DNA of 64,000 nucleotides, from positions 1,674,001 to 1,738,000 of the forward strand of contig JAETXT010000010.1 of the NCBI GenBank assembly GCA_019188255.1. Direction: 5' to 3'. The stretch is from Verticillium longisporum (Eukaryota; Ascomycota; Sordariomycetes; Glomerellales; Plectosphaerellaceae). Every line of letters starts with the position of its first letter. Position 1 is the stretch's first letter. The notes under the pieces are model-generated. The model did not search any database and had not been told where the DNA came from. It saw only the letters and a program-made list of their open reading frames with translations. The position numbers were made by a program, and so were the translations under genes. Shown here piece after piece: positions 1 through 11,314 of the stretch.

Positions 1-1882
1 GAGGGCGCCTCTAGCGTGTCTTTGATGAAGAGGTCGACATGCCACCTATCATTTTCTGCTTCGCTGGGCGGGAGGTCGTCGTGCTGGCAGTCTTGGTCCG
101 TCACCGTCACGGGACGCTCGTCCATGGACGAGGAGAGCGTGTCGAACATAACGGCGAGCCAGTAGAGTAATCCAACTGTCGTCTCGTTTTCGGGTGTCAT
201 GATATGCAGGGCTTGGGTCGTGGCACGCCCTTGTGCCTTGGCTGCCTTTTGGCTAGCTGAAATGAAGCGAGACTTGAGAATATGCATCTTTCGAGTAGCC
301 CTCTCAATATAGACGGGAGGACCGTCCCTCGAGATGGCGCGCGCGATTCTCGACATGATTGACCCCGTCTCGAAGGCACCATCCGGGGTTCGCGCACGCT
401 CACGCTCGCCGAGAAAGTCATCGACGTCATCCTGCGCCCATGGCCTCTGCGCGAGACCGAGGACCATCTCAGCAGCTGCGACCCTGTAACACTCAATGTG
501 TTCCGTCTCCTGCAGCGCCTTCTTGGCCTGATTCCAAAAGTAACGCTGCAGGTCACGATCGAAGCTCTCCTCAACAAGCTCGTCAAAGGTCTCATCCGGT
601 GAGGCAAAGCGTGGGACTGGATAGGTTTCGCCTTGTCGCCGGCTTCCCTGCGCCCACTGCGTAGCAAACGCCATGATGGCAAAATGGAGCGCTCTGTCCG
701 CAGATCGGCCTTCTAATGCCGTCATTCTCACCAGGCCCGCGGTCTGCGCAGCGCGGTCAAGTTTGACAGTTCGGTGAAATATACGGTTCGACCACGAAGG
801 CCCCCACTCGGCGAGTCTGCGTCCTTCGTCCCTGCCGCGGGCGCCTTTGTAAGGGCATGTCACTTCGGTGAGCCAGCAGGATAGGCTGTGTTCGAGCACG
901 TCATGGTATATTTGGAGAAGATTGGTAGAGATGAAGCCGCTGTTGGTCCTGGAGACGAGGGCGTTGGAGGCGCAAAAGGGGGACAGTGAGGGGCTCGAAG
1001 GCCGGCGGTTCCGTCTCCGGCGTTTGTATGCTCGCTCCCCTGGTATTTCTGCTGGAAGATCGGACATTTCTGAAAAGAGGGGCGATGAAGTCAAGCCTTG
1101 AGGTGAGTGTTCGAAGGGATTTGTGAGTTCTGTGGACCCGGAGACGCTGACACGGGCGTCACAATCAATGTCTGGTTGCGGTAGAGGCCAGACGAAAGGT
1201 ACGTGGCCGGCCAAGGACTCCCGGAATGGTACTCCAAGCGTCCCTGAAGCCGCAGGGTCGATTTCTGTGGTTGCAATGTCGACAGGTTCAGGCGTCCCTG
1301 CGTAAAGGTTCGGTTCAACGTTCAAGAGTAGCATGTCCTGCGGCTGGGTAGGAAAGTTGAGAGGCTCGCCCAGATCGATAAAGGCCACAGCTGGATCAAC
1401 GGGAAGACTTGTTTGGAGGTTGGTCCGTTGCCACGAAGCCTCGCTTGCCACCTGTCCAAGGCATGGTTCGTTATGTGCGAATGGCTCTGTTGGTGTTACA
1501 TGTGGAAAGCGACTTGCATGATCGAGTCCAAGGTCACCGCGAGAGGCTGCTTCAATAGCACTGGCAACTTTGAGTTGTGACCATGCCCATTCAACGGTAC
1601 ACGTCTTGTTCGTCTTTTGACAGTAGGAACATGGTCGAACCTTGGGTGCTGGGTATAGATCAGCGATAAGCGTTACAACTTGGGATAGGACTGTCCGGAG
1701 TCCGATTCATCGAGGGATGCGAGGCACTCACGTTGGAGACTTTGATCTAGGTGAGATATGGCACTGCCGGGTGTCTGCTCTGACAGTACGAGTCGAGGAA
1801 CGTCACAAGCCCTCTTGGACTTGCGACATTGGTCGCAGGCATTGTGATATTTACGCATCCCCAAGCGCAAGGTGGTATCCAA
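1..1882 (-). CDS. Zn2Cys6 fungal transcription factor (3' end outside window)
   Basis: This is a nuclear DNA-binding regulator. Translation from ATG at 1882 gives a first half of the zinc cluster with Cys16, Cys19 and Cys26 (CDQCRKSKRAC). An 83-bp phase-1 intron (1731-1649, GTGAGT...ACCCAG) leads into the second half with Cys57, Cys60 and Cys67 (CSYCQKTNKTC). The frame then stays open to the left edge, about 599 residues. Around residues 300-560 it has the fungal transcription-factor middle homology region: an HDVLEHSLSCWLTE-type stretch near 307 and LAVMFDTLSSSMDERP near 547. The 30-residue loop between the third and fourth cysteines is much longer than the usual 5-12. The gene lies tail-ward of the esterase/BVMO pair, so it is a candidate pathway regulator. 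Its target is inferred, not shown. It may belong to the sugar-catabolism regulator type (ARA1/GaaR-like), but I cannot confirm that. The C-terminus is missing. Confidence 0.88.
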
Positions 1883-2426
1883 TTACTCTTGGCAGTGTAA
1901 ATGTGAAGGGGGACAGACGAGAAGACGCGAGTAGGGTTCATCCCACCAAGTCAGGGGAGGAAGGCAGGAGTGGATAAGGGAGACGCAAGACGGGGCAGGC
2001 ATGACCTGCGGCCCCCGCCTGAGTTGTCACCCCCGCATTTTGGCTCCGCTACCCCGGACCCACCCTCGGCAGACCCTTCCAGACAACCCCCCAGGAGCTA
2101 CTACTGAACTAGGACCTGCCCTGTTTCTCTTTCCTCTTTGCACTTGTTTCACCCAGGCAACCAGGCAGCTGTCTCGGGGAAGGGGGCAGGTGCAGCGGGG
2201 AAGGCAGGTGCAGTGGGTACCACTTGCTGTTCTTCGTGGTGTCGAGCGCTCATAATCTCCGCTTCACCGTTGCCGATGATACAAGAACCACCGTCTAGAC
2301 CGACCGAGGCCGTCTCACACGCATGGCTCGCTGTTCACTGAGAATCATCGGTATTGAAGCATTGAAGATTAAGACAAACTCTTTTCTTGACTTCTGACCT
2401 GAACAGATTCGCCAAACATCACACCA
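1883..2426. other. Intergenic: regulator 5' flank / esterase 3' flank
   Basis: This stretch is the promoter side of the Zn2Cys6 gene and the 3' side of the esterase gene. It is C- and G-rich around 1990-2230 with several CCCC tracts, as in many fungal 5' flanks. I see no convincing coding exon or RNA gene. Confidence 0.5.
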
Positions 2427-3729
2427 TCACGCCCGAAGAGCTTCATACGCCGCAGCTTCAACCCCAACCCACAGATTCAGAACCTTGCCATCAGCAAACG
2501 GCAGCAGCTGCGTCGCCACCATGCCAGCGATGCCATTCTCGCGGTCACACCACCACCACAGATTCGCCAACCCAGCCCAATGTCCTGTGCCCTTTGACCT
2601 GCCAGTTGCGTCTGCATTCGGCATCATGAACGTGATGCCCCAACCCTGAGGCGCGTTATCGGCCGTCGGATACAACTCGCCCATCGGAAGTGTGAGGTCA
2701 GGCTTTGCCGCCGGGATCCCCTGGCGGCTGTAGTTGGGAAACTCAGGGATCTGGTTACGGAACATCTCATCGACCGTCTCCTTGCGCAGTATCTGAGCTC
2801 CACTTCGTGGGCAAGTGCCATCATTCAGGAGAACGGCCAGGACCTCTGTGCGGTAGCCGTTAGTACAATGTCTGCTGCATGTCTGGTCACCGGATGATAG
2901 ACTCACTGCAGTACTCCTGCGGTCTGGCAAACATGCCGGCACCACCGCTGTTGAATACGCTGGCAACCTCGTCGCTATTGTTGGGGTCGATCACCAACGG
3001 CAGCCGCTGGAGATGGTCTCTCGGTCTCAGCGTGCCATCAGTATCCCTCTGATGCATGTACGCCAGCCTTGAGCGCATGTCTTCACCGGGAATCATCGAC
3101 ATGTCGACGATTCCGAGCGGCTGAAATAGCCTCTTCTGCAGGAATTCGTTCAATGTCAGGCCTGTCGCCCGCTGCAGCGCTACGCCTGCCCAGTCGATAC
3201 CAACGCCATACTCCCATCCCTCGCCAGGTTGGAAAAGCAAAGGCGTCTTCATGTCCTCGAACCGGCCTGAGAACTCGTCCACTCCCGCCGGAAATGCCCA
3301 GTCTCTGAGTCGCTCGTTGAAGAAGGTATATCCGAAACCTGCCGTGTGCGTAAGGAGCATCCTCAGTGTGATACTCTTCTTTTTAGCCTCAAGGGAGCCG
3401 TCCGCCCGCAACACCTTGAGGTCCTTGAGCTCCGGACACAGCTTCTCCAGGTGATCGCCATCATCAAGCTTTAAGATTCCCTCTTCAACAAGCTGCATAC
3501 AGGCGATGCCGGCGAGTAGTTTGGTGCAAGAGGCGATCCAGAATATTGAGTCGAGAGCCATGGGGTCATTGGAAGCAACGCCACGTTTTCCTGCCGCATG
3601 GGCAAAGAGCTCCTTTCCGTCTTTGCCGATTATGACAACCGTGGCGCCTGGGATGTCAGACTTTGCGTCAGCGCAGGCATTATCGACGATTGCTGTGAGG
3701 CGCTCGACGGCTTTCGTTTCAAAAGGCAT
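2427..3729 (-). CDS. Beta-lactamase-like serine esterase/transacylase (class C fold)
   Basis: Predicted serine hydrolase or acyltransferase of the class-C beta-lactamase/EstB/LovD superfamily, probably cytosolic (no signal peptide), 413 residues. Start chosen at ATG 3729 (MPFETKAVERL). A 13-codon in-frame extension to 3768 is possible but lies just downstream of the TATA element. One intron, 2906-2846, has a textbook TACTAAC branch point and CACAG acceptor. The catalytic motif SxxK is Ser67-Cys-Thr-Lys70, followed by LLTHTAG (125-131) and a Tyr174 motif (WEYGVGID). The C-terminal part has the WAGLANLWWW-type strand seen in fungal EstB-like esterases. Divergently transcribed from the Baeyer-Villiger monooxygenase with 733 bp between starts, which suggests it hydrolyses the ester or lactone made by that enzyme. 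An acyltransferase role cannot be excluded from sequence. Confidence 0.88.
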
Positions 3730-4462
3730 TTTCAAGGGATGAACTCCTAAGAGTGAGAGTCTGCACAAGTGGCGTAGAATAAGCGGTCAACGGAGAAGAG
3801 AGATTCAAACAAGCAACGCTTTCAACGTCATCCTCTCGGATCCGCAAAAAGTCGAAATATATACCATCAGGCCAACAACAGCACACTGTGAGACTCAGAC
3901 ACATCCCCGAACAGTTCCCCCGCACAACTCCAGACTGAACCCCCACAAACGCCCACAACGACGCTGCATCACTGACTCGTGACACCAACACGAAATCACT
4001 GTTACCGTAATGGGCCAAGCGTGCGGCGCCAGCTCCGCAACACCTCGGACAGAGGGAGCCGCAGCCGCGGGGCTTGCGGTGGACGTCGTGCATGAGATCC
4101 ACCAGGAGCGTTGGCTTTCTGCGGCTGGCGATGTGAATGCCATCCACCAAAGGCGTTGTCATTTTGCGGCAAGCCGTCCGCAACAGTATCACTGCAGAAT
4201 GCGAGTATCGCAACTAGGAAACTCTCGGTGCTACGGAGACGCAATGACCCCGCGATGGGCATTTGTGTCATGGAGGCAGCGGGCACAAGCTCGCTTGGCA
4301 CGAGCAACTTGCCTGGTACAGGCAGGTATAAATGAAAGAGTCAGAATGCTCGCCAAGGGGGTATTCCAGTCGAGAACAAGCGGATCAACACTGTACGACT
4401 TGGCTTAGAATCATCCACACACGAAAACTACACAAGCAAATCTTCGAAAACCTCTATGAATC
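3730..4462. promoter_or_regulatory. Bidirectional promoter of esterase and BVMO
   Basis: 733-bp divergent promoter. A TATATAT element (3857-3863, read on -) lies 128 bp upstream of the esterase ATG, and TATAAAT (4327-4333, +) lies 130 bp upstream of the BVMO ATG. The palindrome CGGATCCG (3837-3844) is an inverted CGG half-site pair, the general form bound by Zn2Cys6 dimers. Short ORFs here (for example 4010-4408) overlap both promoters and show no recognisable domain. Confidence 0.6.
3837..3844. promoter_or_regulatory. Inverted CGG-N2-CCG palindrome, candidate Zn2Cys6 site
   Basis: CGGATCCG lies 108 bp upstream of the esterase start and next to its TATA-like element, in the shared promoter. 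Inverted CGG triplets are the usual target of Zn2Cys6 dimers, but a 2-bp spacer is not one I can assign to a named regulator. Confidence 0.3.
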
Positions 4463-6391
4463 ATGGGCGAACCACTTGCCAACCGTAAGAAGTTCAACAC
4501 TGAGCTGACGGACTACTCTTCCCAACATGCTGAGAAAACCGGGCCGTACGCCGAGAACCTGGAAGTCGATGCCCTCATCGTCGGTGCCGGGTTCGGTAAG
4601 TGGACTTGGCCCCGGGTCTTGACCGTACACCTACGCTGATGCTGGTGGATCCAGCTGGCATTTTCATGCTCAAGACTCTCCGGGATCGGGGCTATAAGTC
4701 TGTGATCTTCGAAGCTGGTAACGACACCGGCGGCACATGGCGATGGAACTGCTACCCTGGCGCCGGCGTTGACTCAGAGGTGCCAGAGTACGAGTTTTCG
4801 TGGCCTGAGGTCTGGAAGGACTGGAACTGGTCGAGCAACTACCCTAGGTACGACGAACTTCGAGCCTATTTTGACCATGTCGACAAGGTCCTCGGCATCA
4901 AGAAAGACTGCGCCTTCAACACGGTTGTTGTGGGTGCTCACTTTGACACTGCCACCGGTCGTTGGAACGTTCGCACGGCGGATGGCCGAGTGACCAAAGC
5001 CCGCTTCCTCGTCCTCGGCACCGGCTTTGTGAGTCTCCAATGCTTCACGTTTATCATGACCCCGATGCTGACTTGGTGTAAAGGCCGCCCGACGCTACAT
5101 TCCCGACTGGCCTGGCATGGACAAGTTCAAGGGCGTGGTCCACCACTCCTCGTTCTGGCCCGACGAAGAGGTCAACGTCAAGAATAAGCGCTGTGCTGTC
5201 ATTGGCACCGGCGCCTCGGGCGTTCAAATTGTCCAGAATTGGGGTCCCAAGGCCGGCCAGGTTACTGTCTTCCAGCGTACTCCGAACCTTGCTGTGCCCA
5301 TGCGGCGCCGCCAGCTCACAGTCGCCGAGCAAGAGCGCGCCAAGGTCGTGTACCCGGAGCTGTTTAAGCTACGCGAGACGAGCTTTGCCGGGTTTCACTA
5401 CGACTGGATCGAGAAGAACACCTTTGACGACACGCCCGAGCAGCGCGAGGCCACGTACGAGCGAGTCTGGGCAGAGGGCGGCTTCCGGTACTGGGTGGCG
5501 CTTTACAAGGATAACCTGTTCAACCCTGAGGCCAACGAGGCCTCGTATGCATTCTGGGCGGAGAAGACGAGGGCGCGCATCGGGGACCCTCGCCTGAGAG
5601 ATTTGCTTGCGCCCTTGGTCATGCCGCACTACTTCGGTGTCAAGAGACCTTGCCTCGAGGATGACTACTTTGAGCAGTTCAACCGCCCTTCAGTCGATCT
5701 AGTCGATATCAGCAAGAACGGCATCAAGGAGTTTACCGAGACAGGGATCACTCTCGAGGACGGGACACATCAAGAGTTCGACGTCATCGCCATCGCCACC
5801 GGCTTTGTAAGTCCTAGTCCGTTCAAGAGACGTGTATCCCAGCTGACTTTGGTGCGCAGGATGTCGTGACAGGAGGTATTTCGGCCCCCCTGAGGCACGA
5901 TGCATATCCGTTTGAGAAGTTACGTGCTGAAAATCCCCATAGTCATGACGCAGCTCGGCCTCGAGAGCATCGATGGCAACAAGCTCCAAGAAGAATGGGT
6001 CTCCGGTGCCAAGACATACCTCGGCACCACCGTCAACGGCTATCCCAACATGTTCCATATCTACGGCGTCCATGGTCCAACCCTCCTGAGCTACGGCCCG
6101 TCGACAGTCGGGGTTCAAGGCCGCTGGATCGCTGACATGATTGACAAGCTGCAGCACAATGATATCCGGTACATCAATCCCAAGCCCGAGGCCGCTGACA
6201 AGTGGAAGGAGCACATCCTTGAGCTGAATAACGAGTCGTTGTTCCCAACGACGCGATCCACCTACATGGGCGGAAGCATACCCGGAAAGAAGGTTGAACC
6301 TGTGTGCTACACGGGTGGTATTCCTGCGTATAAGATTGAGATACGCAAAGCGCTAAACAGTATGGAGGGCTTTGAGATCGTCAAAGGGTGA
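4463..6391 (+). CDS. Baeyer-Villiger monooxygenase (FAD/NADPH, CHMO/steroid-ketone type)
   Basis: Flavin monooxygenase that inserts oxygen next to a ketone carbonyl to give an ester or lactone, using NADPH and O2. Five exons: 4463-4595, 4655-5028, 5084-5806, 5860-5875, 5943-6391, giving 564 residues, normal for the family. The 16-bp exon 4 is forced by the frame and flanked by canonical splice sites. The FAD-binding Rossmann motif is GAGFAG near residue 42, split by intron 1. The BVMO fingerprint FxGxxxHxxxWP is Phe184-Gly186-His190-Trp194-Pro195. The NADPH motif GTGASG follows near residue 212. The C-terminal region carries ATGFDVVTG and the GPS-containing strand typical of the family. The substrate is unknown. 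The neighbour across the promoter is a serine esterase, a common catabolic or biosynthetic partner. No signal peptide or membrane anchor is seen. Confidence 0.95.
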
Positions 6392-7617
6392 AAGTTTAGT
6401 ATCGGTCCCCCTGTATCTCGTCAGTCAGGCCAATTCTGGTCACTAGCTCTCTCACACAGTGCGCCCCTGTGGATACCGGTTGAGAGGAAATCAATGTACT
6501 ATCGCATGGTAGCCATTAATCACGGTCTTCTCAGCTTTTTGCATCAGAAAGATCGTTATAAGGGATGCTCTATTCACCTTCTGGTTGTTAAGAAAAGAAC
6601 GCGTCAAACCTGTAGCACGCGACACGAGAATGCTACACGACAGCTGGGTGGGGTTTCCACGACCACACGGGCTGTGGCGCTGCCAAAGCACAAGGTGGCT
6701 AGTGTCACATTGTATTTTCTCGACGAGGGTCGAAAGCCTGTCACGACATCTTTAGCCTGGAAAAGGGATCTAGAGAGGATCAAAGTTAATCTACTAGTGC
6801 TTCATCCAAGAAGGTCAAGGGTCGAATACTACCAAGACGCTGACACGGACTGACGTCATGGCACGAACTGATGCATCTACCTTGAGGTACCTAGGTAGGT
6901 CATTTCGTATATTGATTGTGTTTTTGCAAAGATGACTTTTAGGATGGATGACTAGATCTCCTAGCCCTCTCCCTTTACTAGTACATATTGGGTAGATTGC
7001 GTACTGCCCATTGTTAGCAACGCTTGAGGTGACATGCGCGCGATGGTCATGCATCATACCGTGGTCACACAAAATAAAGCCTACGTGCATTAGTTTTGGA
7101 TAACAGTTCTTCTTACACTTATGATTACTTGCATCTGATAGATGTAAGATGTCTAATACTACTAGTATGAATCTAGCAACCTGATTCAAAGAAGCTTGGA
7201 GTGAAACTGATGGTCGCTTGTGCTGCTCTGTAACTCCAATTGCAAGAAGTAATTGAGATGTACGAAAATATCAATTACTTTGGCTACCTTATACATTGAT
7301 TTACTCTACTGTACTTGACTATGAAGGCTGTTTGTAAACGGCCTGAGATAGGGCATTGATGAGAAAATTTAATAATCTAGATAGTAGATCCTATATAGAT
7401 ATTTACTTATTATACTTACTAGAGTTCTATTTTTAGGTCTTCTTTTAGATAATAGGAAATGAGAGCTCTCTTTGTAGTAAGTACTTAGTAGAGAAAATTA
7501 TGCATTTCTGCTATCGGGTCCGTGCTTTCCAAGCTAGCGCTGAGAGGGAGGAGTAATAGTGGAATCCCCCTTGAATACTAACCTCCTACAAACCTACAAC
7601 GTCAGTTAGGTGAGCCT
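6392..7617. other. Intergenic with AT-rich island (about 6860-7560)
   Basis: 3' flank of the BVMO gene, then an AT-rich stretch containing many TA-rich steps such as TATATAGATATTTACTTATTATAC. No coding frame, tRNA or terminal repeat could be recognised. The composition resembles relics of repeat-induced point mutation, but no element is identifiable. Confidence 0.5.
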
Positions 7618-10600
7618 ATGGCGCATGACCGCGCCATGAAGATGGCGATGGACACGCCGACCGCAATCGGTGGCCAGCCACAGAATGCAGATGCTATCAC
7701 GAAACAGACTGGCCAAGATCCAAGCTTGTCACAACAGCATCAACAACGACTCCAACAACAACCTCAGTCTGTGGTGATTGACCTGACGGGAGACTCGCCC
7801 CCAACCAGCCCTCGCGTCGCAACCCGAGACAAGGGCCATGAAGAGCGGCCCGCCAAACGGCAGCGTGTTGCGATCGCACCGCGACTCCCACAGTTGCAGC
7901 CGCGACTGCAGCCGCAGCCGACGCCAGGACCTCCTCTATCGCTCAATGACTGCATCAAGAAATACGTTATTACGGCTTTGGACCGCAAATTCGACAGTTT
8001 TGCTGCTATAGAGCCGGCATTTGATGACCTACTCGACACGCGCAAACTCGGGAACAAGGTAGTGCCCCTCCTTCCTCCTCGAGCAAACAAAGGCTTATGG
8101 TGCATACAAACAGATAATCCGAGTATTCGCTGCCGACACTATGTTTCTCGCACAATATAATGCTTCGCAAGGCTACCTTTCTCAGGAATACCAAGCACAG
8201 CTGCAGGCGCAGGTTGGTGAATATGTCAACACCCTGATGGGCGATCCTGTATGGACCTCTTTCCACATCTTTCCCTTAACCCCCCTTTCCACGCTGTTTT
8301 TACCTCTTGCCGCCGAATTTCCATTGTGTAGGTTGTGTCTGACAAAGAACTAGTCGTATGGACATTCAACCAATACTAACGGACACTCTTCGCGCTCCAC
8401 GTCGTCCATACCCCAACAAACCGTGCCTACACCGAATCAGCAACCCCAGGGAGCCGGGATGGGATGGCAGTCGCTGTCAAAACCTCGAGAGTCTTACGCC
8501 GTACCAGACCATAGTCGACCACATGCGGTGTCGGGGCAGGTCGCAGCAACTGCGGGACAACACGTACACCTTCCAATTGCGCACTCTCATCCTCCCGCAC
8601 TTGCACAACATCCAGCACCAGTCCAAACCCCGACTCCTGTGCAGCCGACGCACCTGCCATCCACCGCAAAGACACAGGATGTGTTGCCACCGAAGATTAC
8701 CACACCGCTGCAAAAGAGTGGCTCCAAGACTAAGCTCCGAGCAGCATTCAGAACGAACCCCGTCTCGCCGCTAGGTTTCCGATCGCACGCAAGGGCAACG
8801 GCCTGGAAATACAAGAGATCGGTCAAGCCAGAGCGGGCATCTAAGGACGGTGCTGCCCGGCACAGCAACAAGGGTACTGGGGCGTGGGCGTCTCTCCCCA
8901 AACGCCCATATCTGGCATTGCAGGAACGGCGATCTATACAAGCAGGAGCTGCAAAACTCATTCAGCTTCCTCTCGAGGAGCGAAAACATAGCGTCTGCTG
9001 GCCATACCATGTGGACTTCACGGAAGAGGAAGTTGAGGTTGCTCGGCAAGCAGTGCGCAAATACTTGGCACGGCAGCCGCAGAGCGGCAAGATGGCTTTG
9101 CGAGAGATACGACGATTTGCTAGGAAGCATCCGGAACACATTTGCCAACTCGCCAACACATTTGCCCTGAAGGACGGCCTCTCACGGAGGGATCAGGTGT
9201 CGATCAGCAACTTCTTCGAAGACGCTGCTGCAAACAGGGTCAATCGACACAAGGTAGCTATACGTCTCGAGCTCGACGAGCTCGACGAACAGAATGCTAG
9301 AGTCCGTGCCTGCCGTATACCGTCCTTGCTGTTCGCGCGCGAGGTCGATGGCAACCGCGGGTTCGGCAGGACCCGCAAGCTGGTTAACTTCACCAATGAG
9401 TTTAGGAAGGCTCTTGAGGACGAACTTGAATCCCGCGGTGATTGGAACAACTGCGCTGGCGATATCATGACCATTACCTGGGTCTCGGACCACAGCTTTC
9501 TTTGTGGTGCTACTGCCCATTCTGACTCTCATAACCAGCAGTACAACAAGCCTGGCAACTTGCTTCTGTATTCTCCCTCCGACAGCAGGCTCCAAGCATA
9601 TGCGGACCACCGGTTTCCTCGGCCCGTTATCGAGAGCGGCGAAAACTCTACCGAAGCTATGCGAGAGAGTCAAGACCCGTGGCTGTATGCATCTGTAGTC
9701 TCTTCGACATATGACGCCATGCGGGACCGGGCTTATACATCAAGCTTTGACAAGACGGTCAAGATATGGAAGGTCGATAAGTTCGGCGCTCGGATGGACT
9801 GTCTTGGTACTTGGCCGCACAAGGGCCACGTTAACTTTGTCGAGGTTTCCAAGCAAATTGGGTGGGTGGCTACTGCAGCCGACGTTCCCCATGAGGCCGT
9901 GAGGTTGTACGTCGTCAACGACAATGACGTCTCGATGAGCGGTTACATCCCACTGTCCGGAACCCGGGCGTGGAACGAAGACGACAAAGAAACGCAAGCT
10001 CCTCAGAAATGGAGTTACTACCCAGCAACCATGCGGTGGGGCATAGCTAAGGACGTGCAACACTTTCTCCTTGTTGGCTATTCGCCTCGCAGCATCACCG
10101 GGGACGACAACGACATCCCTTTCGAAAAGCGAAATTCGGGCGAGATTTGCCTATGGAACTGCAAAACGGGCAAAAGTGTCAAAGTCATGACAGGCTCATC
10201 CCAGAATGTGTTCGAGGTCGCCTGGCATCCGACTCAGCCCTGCTTCATAGTGGCGAGCTCGCCATTTGGCAAGCACTTTGACGACCGCGTCAAAACGCAG
10301 ATTCGTATTTTTACACCCGCGGATGTACCGGAGCTGTATGGCGCCTTCAACGAGGTCCAGTGCCTCGACTGCCCGGCTTCCGACATTAACGAGCTCACCA
10401 TCATGCCTTGCAGTCTGTCCTGTTGCTATATCACGGCTGCAGCTACGGACGGGAATGTCTATGTCTGGGACACTGCACGCGGTGATAACCCCATTCACGT
10501 GCTTCGACATGGCAACCCCATCGGTGATGACGTCGGAAATTACGATACAGGCGTCAAGTTTACTGCCTGGGGAACATCACAAGATCGGTTCTATACCGGA

Positions 10601-11314
10601 GGGTCCGACGGCATGGTAAAAGTGTGGAACGTTCGAAATCGTAAGAAGCCTCTCGTTCGCGATCTTTTACAGGTCGACGCCCCCATCTCGTCGGGCGTCT
10701 TCTCGCCGAACCGCGCGAAACTCGCCATTGGCGATGCAAGCGGGCGCGTCTCGCTGCTGTCTGTGGACAAGGCCGACGATCAGCCCGCCAAGTACATCCA
10801 AATCCCTGCAGCAACGCAGTCCCTTGTCCACACTACAGCACGGTCAATTCGGGTGCCTAAGAACTTTACACCCCATCCTACCCCTCCACCCCCCGTCGGG
10901 ACGGAGTCAGAGTCCGGCATCGATCGAGCCTGGGCCTACGTAGTACGGGGCAACCTCCAGATCCACAAGAACAGGTGCATAGGCGCCGTCCAGGGGCCCG
11001 CCTACGCTGCCCTCGGCTTCTACCGCAGCGAACTCCACAAGGACGGCGACCCCAACCAGCCGCTGCTCGCCGCCACCGAAGCTAAGCAGCAGGAAAACGA
11101 GACCATGTTCCGCAGCTCCGGTCGCGTACGCAGGCTCCGCGTCCCAGAACCCGCATCTCCGCCCCTGAACCAGCAGCACCAGCGCAACCAGGCATTAGTC
11201 CTAGACCTTCGGGCCCTCCCCGAGTCGACGCAGCTCGAGCTCGCGATGGAAGGCGTTAAGCTCGACGATCCGTTGGAGGCTCAGGACTGGGATTTTGAGT
11301 ATGAGGAAGAGTAA
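7618..11314 (+). CDS. Large WD40-repeat protein with N-terminal SUMO-interaction motif
   Basis: Three exons (7618-8058, 8114-8248, 8354-11314) give 1178 residues. The intron-2 acceptor at 8353 is chosen because it is the only one in phase; CTGAC lies just before it. Residues 52-59 read VVIDLTGD, a hydrophobic-acidic SUMO-interaction motif, followed by a Q/P-rich basic region with KRQR (nuclear-localisation-like). Residues near 120-190 form a conserved helical segment, then a low-complexity linker. The second half holds WD-type strands ending in KTVKIWKV, GEICLWNC, GNVYVWDT, GMVKVWNV and GRVSLLSV, implying a beta-propeller scaffold. The last 60 residues are acidic. This looks like a nuclear scaffold whose partners include sumoylated proteins, but I do not recognise a characterised orthologue and assign no process. 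Confidence 0.85.

Noticed and set aside
197..682. 161-codon minus-strand frame at the left edge
   Set aside because: It is out of frame with the zinc-cluster regulator, whose own frame carries the conserved middle-homology motifs in the same interval.
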